Source: Hemibagrus wyckioides (taxonomy: Eukaryota; Chordata; Actinopteri; Siluriformes; Bagridae). Taken from it: a stretch of DNA of 64,000 nt. Of this stretch, positions 60,655 to 64,000 are shown piece by piece. Position numbers and translations under genes: made by a program. The stretch spans positions 13,099,705 through 13,163,704 of the forward strand of contig NC_080726.1 in NCBI RefSeq assembly GCF_019097595.1, read 5' to 3'. Under the pieces are notes generated by a model, which was given only the letters and a program-made list of their open reading frames with translations, did not search any database and was not told where the DNA came from. Position 1 is the first letter of the stretch; each line of letters begins with the position of its first letter.

Positions 60655-62152
60655 CTTCCTTTTCATTATCACCAGTGTATTTTATATGCAGACACACAAT
60701 AACTCACAAGATTTACATGGTTGAGGGTGCACCTGATACCATACATCTTTGTACACATATATGATAGGAAACAACATATGATACCTTTTGTAGAAAGATA
60801 AAAAACTGAATCACCACCGATATACACTGACCAGGCATAACATTATGACCACCTGCCTAATATTCTGTTGGTCCCCCTTTTGCTGCCAAAACAGCCCTGA
60901 CCTGTCATGCACTGTGTGTCCTGACACCTTTCTATCAGAACCAGCATTAACTTTTTCAGCAATTTGAGCAACAGTAGCTCGCCTGTTGGATCAGATCACA
61001 TGGACCAGCCTTCACTCCCCATGTGCATCATTGAGCCTTGGCCGTGAGTGACCCTATTACCGGTTCACCACTGTTGGACCACTGCAGACCGGGAACACCC
61101 CACAAGAGCTGCAGTTTTGGAGATGCTCTGATCCAGTCGTTTAGCCCTTCGTCAAACTCGCTCAAATTCTTACACTTGCTTATTTATCCTGCTTCTAACA
61201 CATTAACTTTGAGAACAAAATGTTTACTTGCTGCCTAATATATCCCACTCACTACCAGGTGCCATGATGAGGAGATAATCAGTGTTATTCACTTCACCTG
61301 TCAGTGGTCAACAATATTTTATTAATGTTTCAGTATTCGTAATAATAAGGTCCTACTAGAAATTTTTACTGGCTGTTTTATTATCTTCTTTTGTGGAACT
61401 TTCCAGGCTGAAGAACCTTGAAGCGAGTGAAGCCTATAAGAAGGTCTGGGGTAATAATCAGGATGGTGTGGTATCTAGTCAGCCTTCATCACGCATTGTG
61501 GATGAGCGAGAGAAAATGACCATGAGTGGTGGATACATCAGAAGGTGCTAAAATATTACTTTTCTTAAAATGACACACAGCATACATCTCTTGCTATAAT
61601 TAATTGTAGATCAGCCATCAGTGATTTGATTTTGTCACCAGAGTGACAAATGATGCACGGGAGGATGAGATGGAGGAGAACCTGGCCCATGTGGGCAGCA
61701 TCCTCGGCAACTTGAGAAGCATGGCACTTGACATGGGCAACGAAATTGATACGCAGAATGTGCAGATTGAGCGCATACAGTCTAAGGTCTGTATCTAATT
61801 TTATTTTACTATGCATACAGTCCCTCCTAAAAGTATTGCAATGGCAGGGCCGATTCTTATGTTTATACCATTCACTGAAGACATTTGTATTTGCAATCAA
61901 AAGATAAATATGAGATAACAATTTCAGCTTTCCTTTCCTGATATTTTGTTTTAAACAATTTAGCATCTTTAGTGGCAGACCACCCAATTTTTAGGTGATC
62001 AGATAGCCTTGTTGTTCCAATACTTTCAGCACAGGGACCGGCACTCAGTTAAATAGATGACTGTCTCTGTTTTTGTCTTTTTGTAGGCTATTGCCAATGT
62101 TTCTCGCATCAGTGAGGCCAATCAGAGGGCTACCAAACTAATAGCGAGGTAA
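58694..62152 (+). CDS. snap23: Synaptosomal-associated protein 23 (Qbc-SNARE)
   Basis: SNAP23 supplies two of the four SNARE helices for plasma-membrane fusion in non-neuronal exocytosis. Coding exons: 58694-58765, 59206-59247, 59780-59828, 60244-60355, 61407-61544, 61642-61786 and 62087-62152; the phases agree and give 207 residues (human 211). The first SNARE helix runs from about residue 10 to 70 ([20 protein letters not shown], then [19 protein letters not shown]). It is followed by the palmitoylated cysteine cluster [11 protein letters not shown], which anchors the protein to membrane. The second helix spans the last 60 residues or so ([38 protein letters not shown]). The start ATG sits in AAGATGG, 14 bases into the exon. 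The five-Cys linker and conserved length favour SNAP23 over SNAP25. Introns 5 and 7 hold Tc1-type insertions. Confidence 0.95.
60024..60200. mobile_element. Possible decayed Tc1-type end in snap23 intron 4
   Basis: TACAGTCACCTCCAAGACTA starts like other fish Tc1-type termini (TACAGTC followed by a CTCC-AAG-ATTG pattern), and the A+T-rich text after it is repeat-like. No right end and no transposase relic are visible, so the call is weak. Confidence 0.3.
60590..60650. repeat. (TA)n microsatellite
   Basis: About 30 TA units in snap23 intron 5. Confidence 0.95.
60823..61310 (-). mobile_element. Tc1-like MITE, copy D (right end lost)
   Basis: Left end TACACTGACCAGGCATAAC; the body matches copies A-C, including the complement of the HTH relic. 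The right terminus is lost: the sequence breaks off at about 61310 after CACCTGTCAGTGGTCA without the closing TTATGCCTG. It sits in snap23 intron 5, about 95 bases before exon 6 of the coding set. Confidence 0.8.
61816..62030 (+). mobile_element. Tc1/mariner left-end fragment
   Basis: Starts TACAGTCCCTCCTAAAAGTA and continues with CACTGAAGACATTTGTATTT and GACCACCCAATTTTTAGGTG, text I recognise as the long left terminal region of a common fish Tc1-type transposon. Only the end remains, with no coding part. It is in snap23 intron 7 and stops about 55 bases before the last coding exon. Confidence 0.65.
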
Positions 62153-62960
62153 ACCCAGATGAGCGATTATCATTTGTTACGATTCTTTGTTGTGTATTCA
62201 TATTCATCTGTCACAGTTTTCCAAGTGGATGAAACTACTAATGTCATTTTATATTAATTTAGTTTTTATCATATTAACTGTCTAAAAACCCAGTGGCTAT
62301 TTCACATATCATAGCTATATTTCATTAACAGCAACATGCCAACAGCTATCAGTGTCTTTACTAAAAGGTACCAGTTCAGTTTTGTCAGTGCTTTTCTGTG
62401 ACTCTTTAATAATGAAAACGATTAAAAGGAAAAAATGTTGCATTGTAGTGTGCTTTTCCAAAATGCTTTGTGAGGAATTTCCTATTTCAAGGAAAGATGA
62501 GAAAAGATAAATTGAAATGCTGACTACTGTGTGTTTTTTATGTTGTGTTTTTACAGCATTTTTTTATATAATAAATATCCTAAATAATTGTGAATGACAG
62601 CAAATATATTGGTAAAGAATTATGTGCAAAGACTAAATTTCTACATGAACTCCATGAAAATGTGAACAGTTAAAATAGCCAGACTAATTACTCATCTTTA
62701 AACATAGGAAAGTACAGACTCTAAATAAGACCTGGTTTGTTAAAAACATTGTAAAGCTAAGTAATAGAGAGAGTGCTTGTTTTATGATGATGATCTCATT
62801 CATTGTGATGCAACGCTTCATGTGAAACTCTATCTATATTTGTCATGAATAGCTGTTTAAACATTCTACTTTGGACTTTCCTGTTTTGCTCACTGATGAT
62901 TAATCACTGATCCATGACACCGCTTTCTATTTTGTAAAAATAAAAAGCTTTATTGATGTG
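62153..62960 (+). other. snap23: snap23 3' untranslated region
   Basis: A+T-rich stretch after the stop codon with no other feature. A canonical AATAAA at 62939-62944, about 790 bases after the stop, probably marks the transcript end. Confidence 0.5.
62939..62944 (+). terminator. Polyadenylation signal, probably of snap23
   Basis: AATAAA in the context GTAAAAATAAAAAGCTTT, followed by a T/G-rich stretch beginning near 62950. It is the first signal with a suitable downstream element after the snap23 stop that I noticed. Confidence 0.45.
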
Positions 62961-63336
62961 ATTAAAACAAATTATTGAACTGATGACCATTTCTTGGGGA
63001 AAGGGGTTTGGAGGGGGAAAGCCTTTGTTGGAAAAGGTTGTATTTCAACGTAATAAATTAATTTCAGGTGAACGTTTCCTTTTCCACTCACAATACACAC
63101 ACCATTTACACTAGTGGTACAGTTTGTGTTCATTAGCTCCATCTGCTGGAGAGCAAGCTGAATTGCGGAGATGCTCCATGACCTGAGATGAGACACGATT
63201 CAAAATGGATGCTCCGAGTTTGACAGCTTCAGCTTAATAAACCAATTTATTTCATAGTCTCACGTTTAGTTTGCACCACATGAAACTCAATTGTCCTCAA
63301 AAAAACAGGAGATGATTGAGAGGGCCTTTACACAGA

Positions 63337-64000
63337 CACTATATTGCCAAAAGTTTTTGGACACCTCTCCAAATCATTGAATTCAGGGGTTGTCCTTGGC
63401 CCCTTTGATCCAGTGAAATGAACACTTAATGCTTCAGCATACCAAGACATTTTGGACAATTTCATGCACCTAACTTTGTAGGAACAGTTTGGGGATGACC
63501 CCTTCCTGTTCCAACATGAGTGCACACCAGTGCACAAAGCAAGGACCATAAAGACATGGATGAGCGAGTTTGGTGTGGAGGAACTTCACAGAGTCAACCC
63601 GATAGAACACCTTCGGGATGAATTAGAGCAGAACCTGTGACCTGGCCATCCTTTGCAGCTATAACAGCTTCAACTCTTCTGGGAAGGCTTTCCACAAGGT
63701 TTACGAGTGTATTTATAGGAATTTTTGACCATTTCTCTGATGCTGGACGAGAGGGCCTTCCTCGCAGTCTCTGCTCTAATTCATCCCAACGGTGTAGTTC
63801 CTCCACACCAAACCCACTCATCCATGTGCTTATGGAGCTTGCTTTGTGCACTGGTGTGCGGTCATGTTGTAACAGGAAGGGGCCATCCCCAAACTGTTTC
63901 CACAAAGTTGGAAGCATGAAATTGTCCAAAAATGTCTTGGTATGCTGAAGCATTAAGAGTTCCTTTCACTGGAACTAAGGGACCGAGCCCAAACCCCTGA
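63337..64000. mobile_element. Foldback Tc1-derived element, copy 3 (cut by window end)
   Basis: Begins CACTATATTGCCAAAAGT and then TTTTGGACACC. The left arm, to about 63640, is a plus-strand transposase relic (the NASAYQDIL equivalent, then a catalytic-Glu region at about 63598-63625). From about 63650 to the window end the same gene runs on the minus strand ([20 protein letters not shown], then [20 protein letters not shown]). The closing end lies beyond 64000. The minus-strand frame is longer here than in copy 2 but lacks the DNA-binding domain. Confidence 0.8.

Noticed and set aside
61565..61987. Minus-strand open frame of 140 codons
   Set aside because: It overlaps a snap23 coding exon and a Tc1 end in antisense; it is a shadow.

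Overview
The window is vertebrate genomic DNA, almost certainly from a teleost fish. Genes have many short exons separated by introns rich in A+T, simple repeats and fish-type Tc1/mariner elements. The encoded proteins align by eye to vertebrate families, and the repeats are of kinds that abound in otophysan fish such as catfishes and carps. I cannot fix the species. There are no bacterial features, no CRISPR array and no recognisable tRNA or rRNA gene.

Layout. (1) 1-7,767: no convincing exon; it holds two decayed Tc1-type elements and microsatellites. (2) 7,768-16,429, plus strand: the last 12 exons of a nesprin (syne2-like) gene ending in a KASH domain. (3) 16,430-22,840: intergenic, with one SINE-like copy and an ATT microsatellite. 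(4) 22,842-28,600, plus strand: akap5, with a CpG-rich noncoding first exon and a single large coding exon at 25,472-27,661. (5) 30,395-40,715, minus strand: tmem87a, reconstructed as 21 coding exons with consistent phases, 575 residues. (6) 40,900-43,640: a block of repeats. (7) 44,525-52,253, plus strand: a capns1-type calpain small subunit, 10 exons, 217 residues. (8) 52,958-62,960, plus strand: snap23, with a likely noncoding first exon ending at 54,514 and seven coding exons at 58,694-62,152, 207 residues. (9) 63,337 to the window end: part of a foldback transposon.

The five host genes form no operon. SYNE2 and AKAP5 are close together on human 14q23, and TMEM87A and SNAP23 on human 15q15, so the window joins two blocks that are separate in humans. 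The gene products act at the nuclear envelope (nesprin), in cAMP/PKA signalling at the plasma membrane (AKAP5), in the Golgi/endomembrane system (TMEM87A), in calcium-dependent proteolysis (calpain small subunit) and in membrane fusion (SNAP23).

The most interesting mobile DNA is an apparently intact Tc1-like DD34E transposon at 48,402-49,649 in capns1 intron 6. It has perfect 29-bp terminal inverted repeats, TA flanks and an uninterrupted 343-residue transposase. Around it lie three copies of a palindromic (foldback) family built from opposed pieces of a related transposase gene. There are also four copies of a separate MITE family that appears to descend from one deletion event. Exon boundaries were set by hand from GT/AG sites, reading phase and remembered family sequences; no alignment or transcript data were available.
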